64,000 nucleotides of DNA, taken from positions 62,001-126,000 of the forward strand of contig CAYSNW010000004.1 in the NCBI GenBank assembly GCA_964432415.1. The letters run 5' to 3'. This document shows, in pieces, positions 51,938-61,485 of the stretch. The notes beneath the pieces were generated by a model, which saw only the letters and a program-made list of their open reading frames with translations, did no database searches and was not told the origin of the DNA. This stretch comes from JAFECT01 sp964432415 (GTDB taxonomy: Bacteria > Pseudomonadota > Alphaproteobacteria > Caulobacterales > Caulobacteraceae). Made by a program: the position numbers and the translations under genes. Positions within the stretch are counted from its first letter, which is position 1, and every line of letters starts with the position of its first letter.

Positions 51938-52915
51938 ATGGCTCTGCCCGACTTTTCCATGCGTCAGCTGCTCGAAGCCGGCGCCCACTTCGGCCACCAG
52001 ACCCACCGCTGGAACCCGAAGATGGAACGCTTCATCTTCGGAAGCCGCTCGAACATCCACATCATCGACCTGTCGCAGTCGATCCCGCTGCTGCACCAGG
52101 CCCTGCTCAAGGTGCGCGAAGTCGCCGCCGGCGGCGGCCGCGTGCTGTTCGTGGGCACCAAGCGCCAGGCTTCCGAGCCGGTGGCCACCGCGGCCAAGCG
52201 CTGCGCCCAGTACTATGTGAACCACCGCTGGCTGGGCGGCACGCTCACCAACTGGCGCACCATCTCGGGCTCGATCGCGCGTCTGCGCGAGCTGGAAGGC
52301 GTTCTGGACGGTCACGGCGAAGGCCGCACCAAGAAGGAGCTGCTGCAGCTGACCCGCGAGCGCGAGAAGCTGGAGCTGTCGCTGGGCGGCATCAAGGACA
52401 TGGGCGGCATCCCCGACCTGATGTTCGTGATCGACACCAACAAGGAAGCCATCGCCATCCTGGAAGCGCGCAAGCTCAACATTCCGGTGATCGCGATCCT
52501 GGACACCAACTCGGATCCGGACGGCATCACCTATCCGGTGCCCGGCAACGACGACGCGGCGCGCGCCCTGCAGCTGTACTGCGACCTGGTCGCCGACAGC
52601 GTTCTGGACGGCCTCGCCGCCGGCCAGGCCGCCATGGGCGTGGACCTGGGCGCCTCCGAGCGTCCGCCGGTCGAGCCGGCCCTGCGTGAAGAGCCCAAGG
52701 CCGAAGCCCCGGCGCCGGTCGACGAAGCCCTGGCCGCCGAGATGAGCGCCAAGGCCGAGCCGGCCCCGGAACCGGCCGCTGAAGCCCCTGCCGCCGAAGC
52801 CGAAGCCGCTCCCGCGGAAGAAGCCCCGGCCGCCGAGGCCCCCGCTGAAGCCACGCCGGAAGAGAAGACCGAAGCGGCTCTCGACGCGGTGGCGGAAGAG
52901 CCGGCCGCGAGCTGA
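51938..52915 (+). CDS. rpsB: 30S ribosomal protein S2 with long acidic tail
   Basis: 325 residues. The conserved core (FSMRQLLEAGAHFGHQTHRW, NPKMERFIFGSRSNIHIIDL, VNHRWLGGTLTNWRTI, PDLMFVIDTNKEAIAILEA) ends near residue 235. The last 80 or so residues are a low-complexity Ala/Glu/Pro tail with repeats such as PAAEAEAAPAEEAPAAEAPA, absent from E. coli S2 (241 residues). The core assembles late into the 30S subunit. AGAAAGG lies upstream of the ATG. Confidence 0.97.
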   Translation: MALPDFSMRQLLEAGAHFGHQTHRWNPKMERFIFGSRSNIHIIDLSQSIPLLHQALLKVREVAAGGGRVLFVGTKRQASEPVATAAKRCAQYYVNHRWLGGTLTNWRTISGSIARLRELEGVLDGHGEGRTKKELLQLTREREKLELSLGGIKDMGGIPDLMFVIDTNKEAIAILEARKLNIPVIAILDTNSDPDGITYPVPGNDDAARALQLYCDLVADSVLDGLAAGQAAMGVDLGASERPPVEPALREEPKAEAPAPVDEALAAEMSAKAEPAPEPAAEAPAAEAEAAPAEEAPAAEAPAEATPEEKTEAALDAVAEEPAAS

Positions 52916-52950
52916 CCCGCCTCACGGCGGACCGATAATTGATACCTTTC

Positions 52951-52976
52951 AGGCGCGGTCCCCCCGGACCGCGCCT
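52951..52976 (+). promoter_or_regulatory. Perfect 11-bp hairpin between rpsB and tsf
   Basis: AGGCGCGGTCC, loop CCCC, GGACCGCGCCT, with no T tract after it. It probably sets the ratio of S2 to EF-Ts messages by partial termination or RNA processing. Confidence 0.55.
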
Positions 52977-53002
52977 CCCACATTGAACTGATGGAGGCTT
53001 CC

Positions 53003-53941
53003 ATGGCGGAAATCACGGCCGCTCTTGTGAAGGAACTGCGCGAAAAGTCCGGCGTCGGCATGATGGACTGCAAGATGGCGCTGACCGAAAACGCCGGCGA
53101 CATCGAGGCGTCGATGGACTGGCTGCGCGCCAAGGGCCTGTCCAAGGCCGCGAAGAAGGCCGACCGCGTCGCCGCCGAAGGCCTGGTGGCCGTCGCCACC
53201 GCCGCCAAGGGCGACGGTGAGATCGGCGCTGTGATCGAGTTCAACGCCGAGACCGACTTTGTCTCGCGCAACGAGCAGTTCCAGACCGCCGCCCGCTCCA
53301 TCGCCGCCGCGGCGCTGGGCGTCGACGGCGGCGTGGACGCGATTTCGGCGGCCAAGCTGGCCTCGGGCGAAACCGTCCAGGACATGGTCACCCAGCTGAT
53401 CGCCACGGTCGGCGAGAACATGATGCTGCGCCGTTCGGCCCGCTTCGTGGTCGACCAGGGCGTGGTCGCGACCTACATCCACAACGCGACCGCCCCGGAC
53501 CTGGGCCGCATCGGCGTCCTCGTCGCCCTGAAGTCGGGCGCCGACAAGGCCAAGCTGAAGGAACTGGGCCGCAAGATCGCCATGCACGTGGCGGCGACCC
53601 AGCCCCTGTCCCTGTCGACCTCGGACCTGGATCCGGCGGCGGTGGAGCGCGAGCGCGCCATCTTCTCCGAACAGGCCGCCGCTTCCGGCAAGCCACCGGC
53701 CGTGGTCGAGAAGATGGTCGAGGGCCGCATCCGCAAGTTCTTCGAGGAAGTCGTGCTGACCAAGCAGGCCTTCGTGATGAACCCGGACCAGACCATCGAG
53801 CAGCTGGTCGAGGCCACCGGCAAGGAACTGGGCTCCCCCATCGAGCTGGTCGGCTTCACCCGCCTGGCCCTGGGCGAAGGCGTCGAGAAGAAGACCGAAG
53901 ACTTCGCGGCCGAAGTGGCCGCGGCGGGCGGCGTGGCGTAA
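53003..53941 (+). CDS. tsf: Translation elongation factor Ts
   Basis: 312 residues from ATG 53003, with GGAGG six bases upstream. ALVKELREKSGVGMMDCKMA is the conserved N-terminal UBA-like domain, and NAETDFVSRNEQF the TDFV motif that acts on EF-Tu. It exchanges nucleotide on EF-Tu. Co-transcribed with rpsB. Confidence 0.97.
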   Translation: MAEITAALVKELREKSGVGMMDCKMALTENAGDIEASMDWLRAKGLSKAAKKADRVAAEGLVAVATAAKGDGEIGAVIEFNAETDFVSRNEQFQTAARSIAAAALGVDGGVDAISAAKLASGETVQDMVTQLIATVGENMMLRRSARFVVDQGVVATYIHNATAPDLGRIGVLVALKSGADKAKLKELGRKIAMHVAATQPLSLSTSDLDPAAVERERAIFSEQAAASGKPPAVVEKMVEGRIRKFFEEVVLTKQAFVMNPDQTIEQLVEATGKELGSPIELVGFTRLALGEGVEKKTEDFAAEVAAAGGVA

Positions 53942-53968
53942 GCCGCAGCCTACCGACGGAATGGGAGA

Positions 53969-54002
53969 GGGCGCGGCCGTCAGGGCCGCGCCCTTTTTCT
54001 TT
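53969..54002 (+). terminator. Intrinsic terminator of rpsB-tsf
   Basis: GGGCGCGGCC-GTCAG-GGCCGCGCCC followed by TTTTTCTTT: a classic Rho-independent terminator 28 bp after tsf. Confidence 0.9.
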
Positions 54003-54051
54003 GTCCGATGTCCTGCAATCCTGCCCCTTCGATCGGAGACGGAGGATCGGA

Positions 54052-54429
54052 ATGCACAAGGGTTCATGCCTCTGCGGTGCGGTGACCTTCGAGGTCGAGG
54101 GCGATCTGCCCGGGCCGGACGCCTGTCACTGCCGCCAGTGCGCCAAGAGCTCCGGCCACATTTTCGTCTCGACCGACGTGCCCAAGGCCGCGGTCACCGT
54201 CCATGGCGAGGAGAACCTGACCTGGTTCCAGTCGTCGGAGAAGGTGCGCCGCGGCTTCTGCAGGACCTGCGGCGCGTCCCTGTTCTGGGACCCGGTCTTC
54301 CGCGACTGGATCGGAGTGGCCATGGGCGCCTTCGACGGGCCGACCGACACGAAGCTGCACATCCACGTCCACGTGGACAGCAAGGGCGACTACTACGACA
54401 TCACCGACGACCTGCCGCAGAAGGCCTAG
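54052..54429 (+). CDS. GFA/CENP-V family zinc protein
   Basis: 125 residues from ATG 54052, with GGAGG upstream. The zinc ligands are in CLCGAV, ACHCRQCAKSSG and FCRTCGASLFW, the pattern of glutathione-dependent formaldehyde-activating (GFA/Mss4-like) proteins. The named activity of the founding member is disputed and the substrate here is unknown. Convergent with the next gene (four-base overlap of stops). Confidence 0.88.
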   Translation: MHKGSCLCGAVTFEVEGDLPGPDACHCRQCAKSSGHIFVSTDVPKAAVTVHGEENLTWFQSSEKVRRGFCRTCGASLFWDPVFRDWIGVAMGAFDGPTDTKLHIHVHVDSKGDYYDITDDLPQKA

Positions 54430-54914
54430 TACTGCGTCCGCAGGAAATGCAGCGACCGGAACAGCCGGTGCAGGTCATCAATCCCTGACGGCTTGAAAGC
54501 GCAACCCTCCATCATCAGCGCCGTCTTGTTCCAGCCCTGCTGGCTCAGCAGGACATAGACGCCCGTATAGTGACTGCACTGCGGATCGCTGTTGGGACCG
54601 GTCACAATGACCGCGTGCTTCCCGTCGATGGTTTCAGTCTCGGAGACGAACCGGGCGTCCTCACGGTAGCCCGAGAGGTCGTTGGAATAGGGACCGTAGT
54701 CGAAGTCGAGTTCGAAGCTCGCGCTCCGGTACTGTCCGACGAACGAGTCGATGCCCTGAACCGGCACGGACACCGTGTCGGGCGGCGCCTCGAAGGTGAA
54801 GGCCTTGCCCGCGGTGATCCGGACCCAGCCTTTCGCCGGCTCATCGGCGGCGGTCGGCAAGGCGACGGCCAGCGCCGCCGCCAGGGCGACACCGGCCGCG
54901 AAGAGCGCCCTCAC
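54426..54914 (-). CDS. Exported protein of unknown function
   Basis: 162 residues from GTG 54914 (GGAGGGA upstream); an ATG at 54929 lies within the preceding gene's end and is less likely. Signal peptide with cleavage near PTAAD. Two cysteines (PQCSHY and EGCAF) could form a disulphide. FTFEAPPDTVSVPVQGIDSF and GQYRSASFELDFDYGP look like a beta sandwich. It begins directly after the tricorn-like protease gene, so the two are co-transcribed. Confidence 0.65.
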   Translation of the reverse strand: MRALFAAGVALAAALAVALPTAADEPAKGWVRITAGKAFTFEAPPDTVSVPVQGIDSFVGQYRSASFELDFDYGPYSNDLSGYREDARFVSETETIDGKHAVIVTGPNSDPQCSHYTGVYVLLSQQGWNKTALMMEGCAFKPSGIDDLHRLFRSLHFLRTQY

Positions 54915-54915
54915 C

Positions 54916-57900
54916 CTACTTCCCTCCATCGGGCAGCACCGGCTTCCGATCCGGATTGGCCGGGCGCACGAAGGTCGGCGGCGGGGTCTTCTTCAGCCCG
55001 TCCAGCGCCTCCTGCACCGCCCGCTCCAGCTGGGGATCATGGCCCTGGCGGATCAGGTAGGGATCCATCTCGACCTCGATGTCGGGGGCGATGCCGTGGT
55101 TCTCGACCTCCCACTCGCCCTTGGTGCCGTACAGCGCCCAGCGCGGGGCGGTGATCGAACCGCCGTCGATCAGGGGCGGGTAGTTGCCGATGCCGACCAG
55201 GCCGCCCCAGGTCTGGCTGCCGACCAGCGGGCCGAGATTGGCCTTTTTGAACAGCCAGGGCAGGGCGTCGCCGCCGGAGCCGGACTGCTGGTTGATGATC
55301 ATCACCTTGGGCCCGAAGATCGCCTGAGCCGGCTCGACCACGTCGGCGCCCTCGCGGGTGGTGTTGATCATCTGGGGCGTGCGCTTCATCTGCTCGACGA
55401 TGTAGTCGGCGATGTCGCCGCCGTGGTTGAAGCGCTCGTCGATGACCACCGCCTCCTTGCCCACCTGGGAGAAGTAGTAGCGGTTGAAGTTGGCGAAGCC
55501 GCCGGTGGCCGTGTCGGGCAGGTAGACGTAGGCCACCCGGCCGCCGGACAGCTGGTCGACCTTGCGCCGGTTGTCCTCCATCCAGGTGCGCAGGCGAAGC
55601 GCCCCCTCGTTGCCGACCGGCACCACCGTGACCTTGCGCGAGCCGGTCCCGTCGGCCTTCGGTCCCACGGTCAGCACGGTCTGCTTGCCGGCCAGGCCCT
55701 CGAAGGCGCGGTAGATTTCGGTGTCGGGGCGCAGGTCGCGGCCATTGACCGCCAGGATGAATTCGCCCTCCGCCACATTGACCCCGGGCTGGGTCAGCGG
55801 CGCCGTCAGCTTCGGGTTCCAGTTCTCGCCCTGCAGGATACGGCTGATGCGCCAGCGTCCGTCGATCACCTCATAGTCGGCGCCCAGCAGACCCACGCCC
55901 ACCGGCGGATGGCTGGGCAGGGCGCCGCCGCGGATGAAGGTGTGGCCGACGCCGATGTGGCCGGTCATCTCCTCGAACAGGACGTTCAGGTCCTGGCGGG
56001 CGGCGATGCCGTCGAGGAAGGGCGCATAGAGCTTGGTCGCCCGCGCGTAGCTGGTGCCCTGCAGGTTCGGGTCGTAGAGGAAGTCGCGCTCGATCCGCCA
56101 GGCTTCGCGGTACATCTGGCGCCACTCCTGGCGCGGATCGACCCAGACCGACAGGGTGTTCAGCTTCAGCGCCCCGTCGCCGGGCTTGGGCGGCGCCTCG
56201 GCCCCGGTCAGGAACCAGCCGCCCTTCTTGGCGTAGAGCATCTTCTCGCCATTGGCCGAGACCGAGAAGGAGCCCTGGTCGGTCCCCTCGACCAGCTGGA
56301 CGTTCTTGCGGGTCTTCAGGTCGAAGCGCGAGACGGTCTCCGGCGGTCCGGCCTGGAGCTCGAGCAGGTCGTCGTCGGTCTGGGCCGGGGCCGTCGTGAC
56401 GGTATAGACCACGCCCTTGGGACCGACCTCCAGGCCGGTGAAGTTGGCCCGCTCGATCGGCAGCGCCAGGACCCGCTGGTCCAGCTTGTCGAAATCGATA
56501 CGGACCACCGGGGCCTTGTCGGCCTTGGGCTTGTCCTTGGCGTCGCCGGCAGGGGCGCCCTTGGCGGGCGCCTTGTCCTTGCCCTCGGCCGAGACCGGGG
56601 CGGGCGGGGCGTCGGCGTCCGGCTTGACCGCCTCCTCGTCGCTCTCCGGCGGGATGGGGGAGGGCAGGTCCTTCCTCAACACCGCCACATAGACCGCGCC
56701 ATCGGTGGCGCGCCCCAGGCTCGACATGTCGAGCCAGCCGGCGCCCAGGCCGCGCGAGGTGCTGGCGGTGAAGTAGAGATACTCGCCGCCGCGGTCGAAG
56801 CGGGCGGAGGCCACGTCGGAGCGGCCGTCGGTGACGCGGGTCGCCTTGCCGGTGGCCAGTTCATAGACCCAGGCGGCGTGCAGGTGGTTGGGCAACTGCT
56901 TGCCGTAGACGACCCAGCGGCTGTCCGGCGACCAGGCGGGATCCAGGTTGAAGCTCGGGGTGTCGTAGAGGTCGGCGTCGACCTTCACAGGCTTGCCGCC
57001 CTTTTCCAGGTCGAGCAGCCACAGGTTCAGCCGCTTGTCGGAGAAGACCAGCTTCTTCGAATCCGGCGACCAGCGCGGCGAATAGTAGAAGGACCCGGGC
57101 GAGCCGAGGTCGAACTTGCGCACCGGACCCAGGCCGTCGGCCGAACCGATGTGCAGGGCGTATTCCCCGCTTTCGTCACTGAACCAGGCCACGGACTTGC
57201 CGTCCGGCGAGGCGGCCGGATCGCGGTCGGCCACGCCCGGGGACTGGGTCAGGTTGCGAACGTCGCCCTTTTCGGCCGGGACCGACAGCACCTCGCCGCG
57301 GGCCTCCAGCAGGACGCGCTTGCCCGAGGCGCTGATCGAGGCGTGCTGGATCTGGGGCGGGCGGATGGGCTCGAAATGGGGCCGGACCTGGGGCAGGTCG
57401 GCGGCGATGGTCACCGGGATGGTGTGGCTGGCGTGGGTCGCGAAGTCGTAGACCTTCAGGGCCCCGAACTGGTCGTAGACCAGCCCGCCCGGACCGGCCG
57501 AGGCCGAGGCGATGTCGAAGCTCCTGGCGTTGTCGAGCAGCTTCGAGACCCCGTGGCCCTTCAGATCGTAGCTGAAGAGCGTCACTGGCCCGTCGCGGTC
57601 GGACAGGAAGTAGAGGGTGTCGCCCACCCACATCGGGTTCCGGTCGTTGGAATTCTCGCGCGGGACCTTCGCCACGCGTGAGTCCTTCAGGTCGGCGATC
57701 CAGATCCGCGCGGTCTGACCGCCGCGATACTGTTTCCAGGCCGGTTGCCACTGGGAGAAGGGTCCGTAGGCCAGGTGCGTCCCGTCCGGCGAGAAGCTGG
57801 CGTCGAAGCCTGAGGGCAGGGGCAGCTCCTGGGGCGGCCCGCCGGCCAGGGGCGCCAGGTACAGCTGGTCCAGGTCTCGCGGCGTCGCGCGCTGGCTGCG

Positions 57901-58278
57901 GAACATCACGTTCCGGCTGTCCGGGGTCCAGCCGATGGCCACATCGTCGCCCGGGTGCCAGGTCAGGCGCACCGGCTCGCCGCCGTCGGCGCTGACCACA
58001 TAGACGTCGGCGTTGCCGTCGTAGCGGCCTGTGTAGGCGATCCACTTGCCGTCCGGCGAGAAGATCGGCCGGCTCGACAGGCCCTGGCCGGTGACCAGCC
58101 GCTGGGCGGCCCCGCCGTCCCGGGGGACGGTCCAGATTTCGCCCGCATAGTCGAAGGCGATCCGCGTCGCCGACATGGAAGGGTGCTGCAGAAGCAGCGG
58201 CGGCGCGGCGGCCGCGGGTTGAGCGCCGATTCCAACCGCCAGGGCGGCGAGCCCCGCCATCGCCAACAGATGTCGCAT
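54916..58278 (-). CDS. Tricorn-like S41 peptidase with TolB-type propeller
   Basis: 1,120 residues from ATG 58278 (GGGGGA upstream; longer start at 58461 rejected because a signal peptide begins at 58278). Order: signal peptide (residues 1-25); WD40/PD40-like propeller with repeats such as IFSPDGKWIAYTG and WTPDSRNVMF; a second propeller; a tricorn C1 domain (WRQMYREAWRIERDFLYDPN); a PDZ domain; and the S41 catalytic core with Ser near residue 1000 in NQQSGSGGDALP. It would degrade peptides in the periplasm. A lysine/proline/aspartate-rich linker is at about residues 540-600. Confidence 0.88.
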   Translation of the reverse strand: MRHLLAMAGLAALAVGIGAQPAAAAPPLLLQHPSMSATRIAFDYAGEIWTVPRDGGAAQRLVTGQGLSSRPIFSPDGKWIAYTGRYDGNADVYVVSADGGEPVRLTWHPGDDVAIGWTPDSRNVMFRSQRATPRDLDQLYLAPLAGGPPQELPLPSGFDASFSPDGTHLAYGPFSQWQPAWKQYRGGQTARIWIADLKDSRVAKVPRENSNDRNPMWVGDTLYFLSDRDGPVTLFSYDLKGHGVSKLLDNARSFDIASASAGPGGLVYDQFGALKVYDFATHASHTIPVTIAADLPQVRPHFEPIRPPQIQHASISASGKRVLLEARGEVLSVPAEKGDVRNLTQSPGVADRDPAASPDGKSVAWFSDESGEYALHIGSADGLGPVRKFDLGSPGSFYYSPRWSPDSKKLVFSDKRLNLWLLDLEKGGKPVKVDADLYDTPSFNLDPAWSPDSRWVVYGKQLPNHLHAAWVYELATGKATRVTDGRSDVASARFDRGGEYLYFTASTSRGLGAGWLDMSSLGRATDGAVYVAVLRKDLPSPIPPESDEEAVKPDADAPPAPVSAEGKDKAPAKGAPAGDAKDKPKADKAPVVRIDFDKLDQRVLALPIERANFTGLEVGPKGVVYTVTTAPAQTDDDLLELQAGPPETVSRFDLKTRKNVQLVEGTDQGSFSVSANGEKMLYAKKGGWFLTGAEAPPKPGDGALKLNTLSVWVDPRQEWRQMYREAWRIERDFLYDPNLQGTSYARATKLYAPFLDGIAARQDLNVLFEEMTGHIGVGHTFIRGGALPSHPPVGVGLLGADYEVIDGRWRISRILQGENWNPKLTAPLTQPGVNVAEGEFILAVNGRDLRPDTEIYRAFEGLAGKQTVLTVGPKADGTGSRKVTVVPVGNEGALRLRTWMEDNRRKVDQLSGGRVAYVYLPDTATGGFANFNRYYFSQVGKEAVVIDERFNHGGDIADYIVEQMKRTPQMINTTREGADVVEPAQAIFGPKVMIINQQSGSGGDALPWLFKKANLGPLVGSQTWGGLVGIGNYPPLIDGGSITAPRWALYGTKGEWEVENHGIAPDIEVEMDPYLIRQGHDPQLERAVQEALDGLKKTPPPTFVRPANPDRKPVLPDGGK

Positions 58279-58447
58279 GAAAAGTCCCCCAAGCCGATCG
58301 ACGGCGGGCGAGGATGCTCGTGGGGCGGCGAAATGGTCAAGGGTGAGACTATCCGGGTCCGGCGCGCGGATCGAGATGGTGGCGCCCCGCGCCGGGTCCG
58401 CTATACCTCCCCCACGATTCCCCCAGTCCGCTTTCCCCCGGCGACCC

Positions 58448-59200
58448 ATGACCGCTGACACCGCTATGCCCGCGCCGCTCTACCGCAAGGTCCTGCTCAA
58501 GATCTCCGGCGAGGTCCTGATGGGCGACCAGGGCCATGGCATCGACATGAAGATGGTCGATTCCGTCGCCTCCGAGGTTGCCGAGGTGGCGCGCGCGGGC
58601 GTCGAACTGTGCCTGGTCATCGGCGGTGGCAACATCTTCCGTGGCCTGTCCACCGCCGCGCGCGGCATGGAGCGCGCCAGCGCCGACTACATGGGCATGC
58701 TGGCCACCGTCATGAACGCCCTGGCCATGCAGAACGCCTTGGAGAAGATCGGCGTCGACACCCGGGTGCAGTCGGCAATTCCGATGCAGTCGATCTGCGA
58801 GCCCTACATCCGCCGGCGCGCGCTCAGGCACCTGGAAAAGGGCCGGGTGGTGATCTTCGCCGCCGGCACCGGCAATCCCTTCTTCACCACCGATACGGGG
58901 GCTGCGCTCCGGGCCGCCGAGATGGGCTGCGACGCCCTGCTCAAGGGCACCAGCGTGGACGGGGTCTATACCGCCGACCCCAAGAAGGATCCGAACGCGA
59001 AGCGTTTCGACAAGCTCAGCTATCTTGAGGTTCTGTCCAAGGACCTTAAGGTCATGGACGCCTCGGCCATCAGCCTGGCCAGGGACAACGGCGTGCCGAT
59101 CGTCGTGTTCTCGATCCGCAAGCCGGGGGCCCTCTTGGACGTGCTGACCGGCCGCGGCGTGCACACCGTCATCGGCGATGACCGCGCCGAAAGCGAATAG
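58448..59200 (+). CDS. pyrH: UMP kinase
   Basis: 250 residues from ATG 58448. KVLLKISGEVLMG (nucleotide-binding loop), LCLVIGGGNIFRG, GTGNPFFTTDTGAALRA and YTADPKKDPNA are diagnostic of hexameric bacterial UMP kinase. It makes UDP for all pyrimidine nucleotides. First gene of the pyrH-frr-uppS-cdsA-dxr-rseP operon and divergent from the peptidase gene. Confidence 0.96.
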   Translation: MTADTAMPAPLYRKVLLKISGEVLMGDQGHGIDMKMVDSVASEVAEVARAGVELCLVIGGGNIFRGLSTAARGMERASADYMGMLATVMNALAMQNALEKIGVDTRVQSAIPMQSICEPYIRRRALRHLEKGRVVIFAAGTGNPFFTTDTGAALRAAEMGCDALLKGTSVDGVYTADPKKDPNAKRFDKLSYLEVLSKDLKVMDASAISLARDNGVPIVVFSIRKPGALLDVLTGRGVHTVIGDDRAESE

Positions 59201-59212
59201 AGAAGACCAGAC

Positions 59213-59773
59213 ATGAGCGGCAAACCGGACCTGAAGACCTATCGCGACCGCATGGACAAGGCGGTCTCCGTGCTGAAGGAGGAGTTCGCGGGCCTGCGCA
59301 CCGGCCGCGCCTCCGCGGGCCTGATCGAGCCCATCCACGTGGACGCCTACGGCTCCCAGATGCCCCTGAACCAGGTGGGCGCCATCAGCGTGCCCGAGCC
59401 GCGCATGATCACCGTCAGCGTCTGGGACAAGGCGCTGGTCATCGCGGTCGACAAGGCCATCCGCAACGCCAACCTGGGCCTCAATCCCATCGTCGACGGC
59501 CAGACCCTGCGCATCCCGGTGCCGCCGCTGACCGAGGAGCGCCGCAAGGACCTGGTCAAGCTGGCCGGCAAGTACGCCGAGCAGCAGCGCATCGCCGTGC
59601 GCAACGTGCGCCGCGACGCCAACGACGACCTGAAGAAGGCCGAGAAGGACCACGCGATCAGCGAGGACGAGCACAAGAAGCTCGGGACGGACGTCCAGCA
59701 CGACACCGACGCCGCCATCAAGCGCATCGACGAGGCCTTGAAAGTCAAAGAACAAGAGATCATGCAGGTTTAG
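59213..59773 (+). CDS. frr: Ribosome recycling factor
   Basis: 186 residues, standard length. MDKAVSVLKEEFAGLRTGRA and NLGLNPIVDGQTLRIPVPPL then TEERRKDLVKLAGKYAEQ are conserved in RRF. With EF-G it splits the post-termination ribosome. It begins 12 bases after pyrH. Confidence 0.97.
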   Translation: MSGKPDLKTYRDRMDKAVSVLKEEFAGLRTGRASAGLIEPIHVDAYGSQMPLNQVGAISVPEPRMITVSVWDKALVIAVDKAIRNANLGLNPIVDGQTLRIPVPPLTEERRKDLVKLAGKYAEQQRIAVRNVRRDANDDLKKAEKDHAISEDEHKKLGTDVQHDTDAAIKRIDEALKVKEQEIMQV

Positions 59774-59819
59774 CGGCGGCTCTCCCGTCGAAAACCCGCG
59801 CTTCAGGAGAAGGACGCGC

Positions 59820-60629
59820 ATGTCGTCTGCGTCCGAAAACCCCGACCCGCCCGGCTCCGGAAAGCCGCCTGAGGCGCCTCCCGGCCCAAACCCTGCTGGA
59901 CCGCGCCATGTCGCCATCATCATGGACGGCAACGGCCGCTGGGCGAAGGCGCGGGGTATGCCGCGCACCCTCGGCCATCGCGCAGGCGTCACCGCGCTCA
60001 AGCGCACGGTCGAGGCGGCGCCGGACCTGGGCCTGGAATGCCTGACCGTCTTCGGCTTCTCCACCGAGAACTGGCGCCGGCCCGTGGCCGAGGTCAGCGA
60101 GCTGATGGGCCTGGTCAAGCTCTACGTCCAGACCGACCTGGCCCGCCTGGCGCGCGAAGGGGTGCGGGTGCGCATCCTCGGCCGCCGCGAGGGCCTGCCG
60201 CCCGACATCCGAGACATCGTCGAGCAGGCCGAGGCCAAGACCGCCCACAACACCCATTTCCAGCTGCAGGTCGCCTTCAACTACGGCTCGCGCGCGGACA
60301 TCGCCGATGCGGCCCGGGCCTTCGCCGCCGAGGTCGAGGCGGGCCGGGCCAAGGCCTCGGACCTGACCGAGGCCCGCTTCGAGTCGCTGCTGTCGACCGC
60401 CAAGGGCCCGCCGGTGGATCTGGTGGTGCGCACCTCCGGCGAGCGGCGGATCTCCAACTTCCTGCTCTGGGAAGCGGCCTACGCCGAGTTCGTCTTCCAG
60501 GACATTCTGTGGCCCGACTACGGCCCCGAGGCCCTGTCCGAGGCCATCGCCGAGTTCCGGCGGCGCGAGCGCCGTTTCGGCGGCGTCGAGCCCTCCAAGG
60601 AGTCGCATGACGTCCTCGCCGCCGGCTAG
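59820..60629 (+). CDS. uppS: Undecaprenyl diphosphate synthase (isoprenyl transferase)
   Basis: 269 residues from ATG 59820. HVAIIMDGNGRWAKARG contains the catalytic Asp36 and diphosphate-binding residues; VFGFSTENWRRP, and VDLVVRTSGERRISNFLLWE then YAEFVFQDILWPD are UPPS signatures. It makes the C55 lipid carrier for peptidoglycan and LPS. A proline-rich 28-residue leader precedes the core. Overlaps cdsA by 23 bases. Confidence 0.95.
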   Translation: MSSASENPDPPGSGKPPEAPPGPNPAGPRHVAIIMDGNGRWAKARGMPRTLGHRAGVTALKRTVEAAPDLGLECLTVFGFSTENWRRPVAEVSELMGLVKLYVQTDLARLAREGVRVRILGRREGLPPDIRDIVEQAEAKTAHNTHFQLQVAFNYGSRADIADAARAFAAEVEAGRAKASDLTEARFESLLSTAKGPPVDLVVRTSGERRISNFLLWEAAYAEFVFQDILWPDYGPEALSEAIAEFRRRERRFGGVEPSKESHDVLAAG

Positions 60630-61485
60630 ACGCTTCAACTGGAACGACCTGGGGGTGCGGGTGGCTTCGGCCCTCGTGCTGATTCCGGCCGCCCTGTTCG
60701 CCGTGATCTTCGGCGGCGACCACGTCTCCATCCTCTTCCTGGTGCTGGTCGGCATCGGGGCGGTGGTGCTGGGGCTGGAGTGGGGCCTGATCAGCGAGCC
60801 GCCGATCTGGAAGCGCATCGGCGCGGCCGTGGCCCTGGGCGTGCTGGTTCCCGTGATCGCCGGCTATGTCGGCAACTTCACCGCCGCCTTCACCCTGCTG
60901 GTCTTCGGCGCGGGCGTGGCGGCCGCCTACGCGCGGCTGATGAAGGCGTCGGCCATCGATGCGGCCTACGGGGTCCTCTATATCGGCTGGCCCTGCGTGG
61001 TGCTGGTGTGGCTGCGCACCCGCGACGACGGCCTGACCTGGACGGTGCTGCTGTTCGCCGTCGCCTGGGCCTCGGACGTCTCGGCCTACGTCATCGGCAA
61101 CCTGGTCAAGGGCCCCAAGCTCTGGCCGCGGTTCTCGCCCAACAAGACCTGGTCCGGCTTTATCGGCGGCCTGGTGGCCGGGGTCGCCTCCGCCGGCGGC
61201 ATCATCGTCCTGTCCCCGACCTTCGAGGCCATCATCCCGGGCCTGAAGCTGCCGTCCATGGGGATCGGCGTGCCCCTGGCCATGTTCATCGGCCTGATCG
61301 CCTCGCTGGCCACCATGGCCGGAGACCTGTGGGAATCGGCGCTGAAGCGGCGCTTCGGGGTCAAGGACGCGGGACAGATCATCCCCGGACACGGCGGCCT
61401 GCTCGACCGGGTGGACGGCATGATGTTCTCGGTCGTGGCCATCGCCGCCGCCCGCCTGATCGTGCGGGCCTGGGGGCTGGCGTGA
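60607..61485 (+). CDS. cdsA: Phosphatidate cytidylyltransferase
   Basis: 292 residues, multiple membrane segments and the CDP-DAG synthase signature near the C-terminus: SALKRRFGVKDAGQIIPGHG then GLLDRVDGMM. It makes CDP-diacylglycerol, the precursor of phospholipids, in the inner membrane. Overlaps uppS upstream and dxr downstream (GTGA). Confidence 0.95.
   Translation: MTSSPPARRFNWNDLGVRVASALVLIPAALFAVIFGGDHVSILFLVLVGIGAVVLGLEWGLISEPPIWKRIGAAVALGVLVPVIAGYVGNFTAAFTLLVFGAGVAAAYARLMKASAIDAAYGVLYIGWPCVVLVWLRTRDDGLTWTVLLFAVAWASDVSAYVIGNLVKGPKLWPRFSPNKTWSGFIGGLVAGVASAGGIIVLSPTFEAIIPGLKLPSMGIGVPLAMFIGLIASLATMAGDLWESALKRRFGVKDAGQIIPGHGGLLDRVDGMMFSVVAIAAARLIVRAWGLA

Noticed and set aside
54775..57681. 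968-codon open frame antisense to the tricorn-like protease
   Set aside because: The minus-strand gene has a signal peptide, propellers and an S41 site; the plus frame is only its complement.
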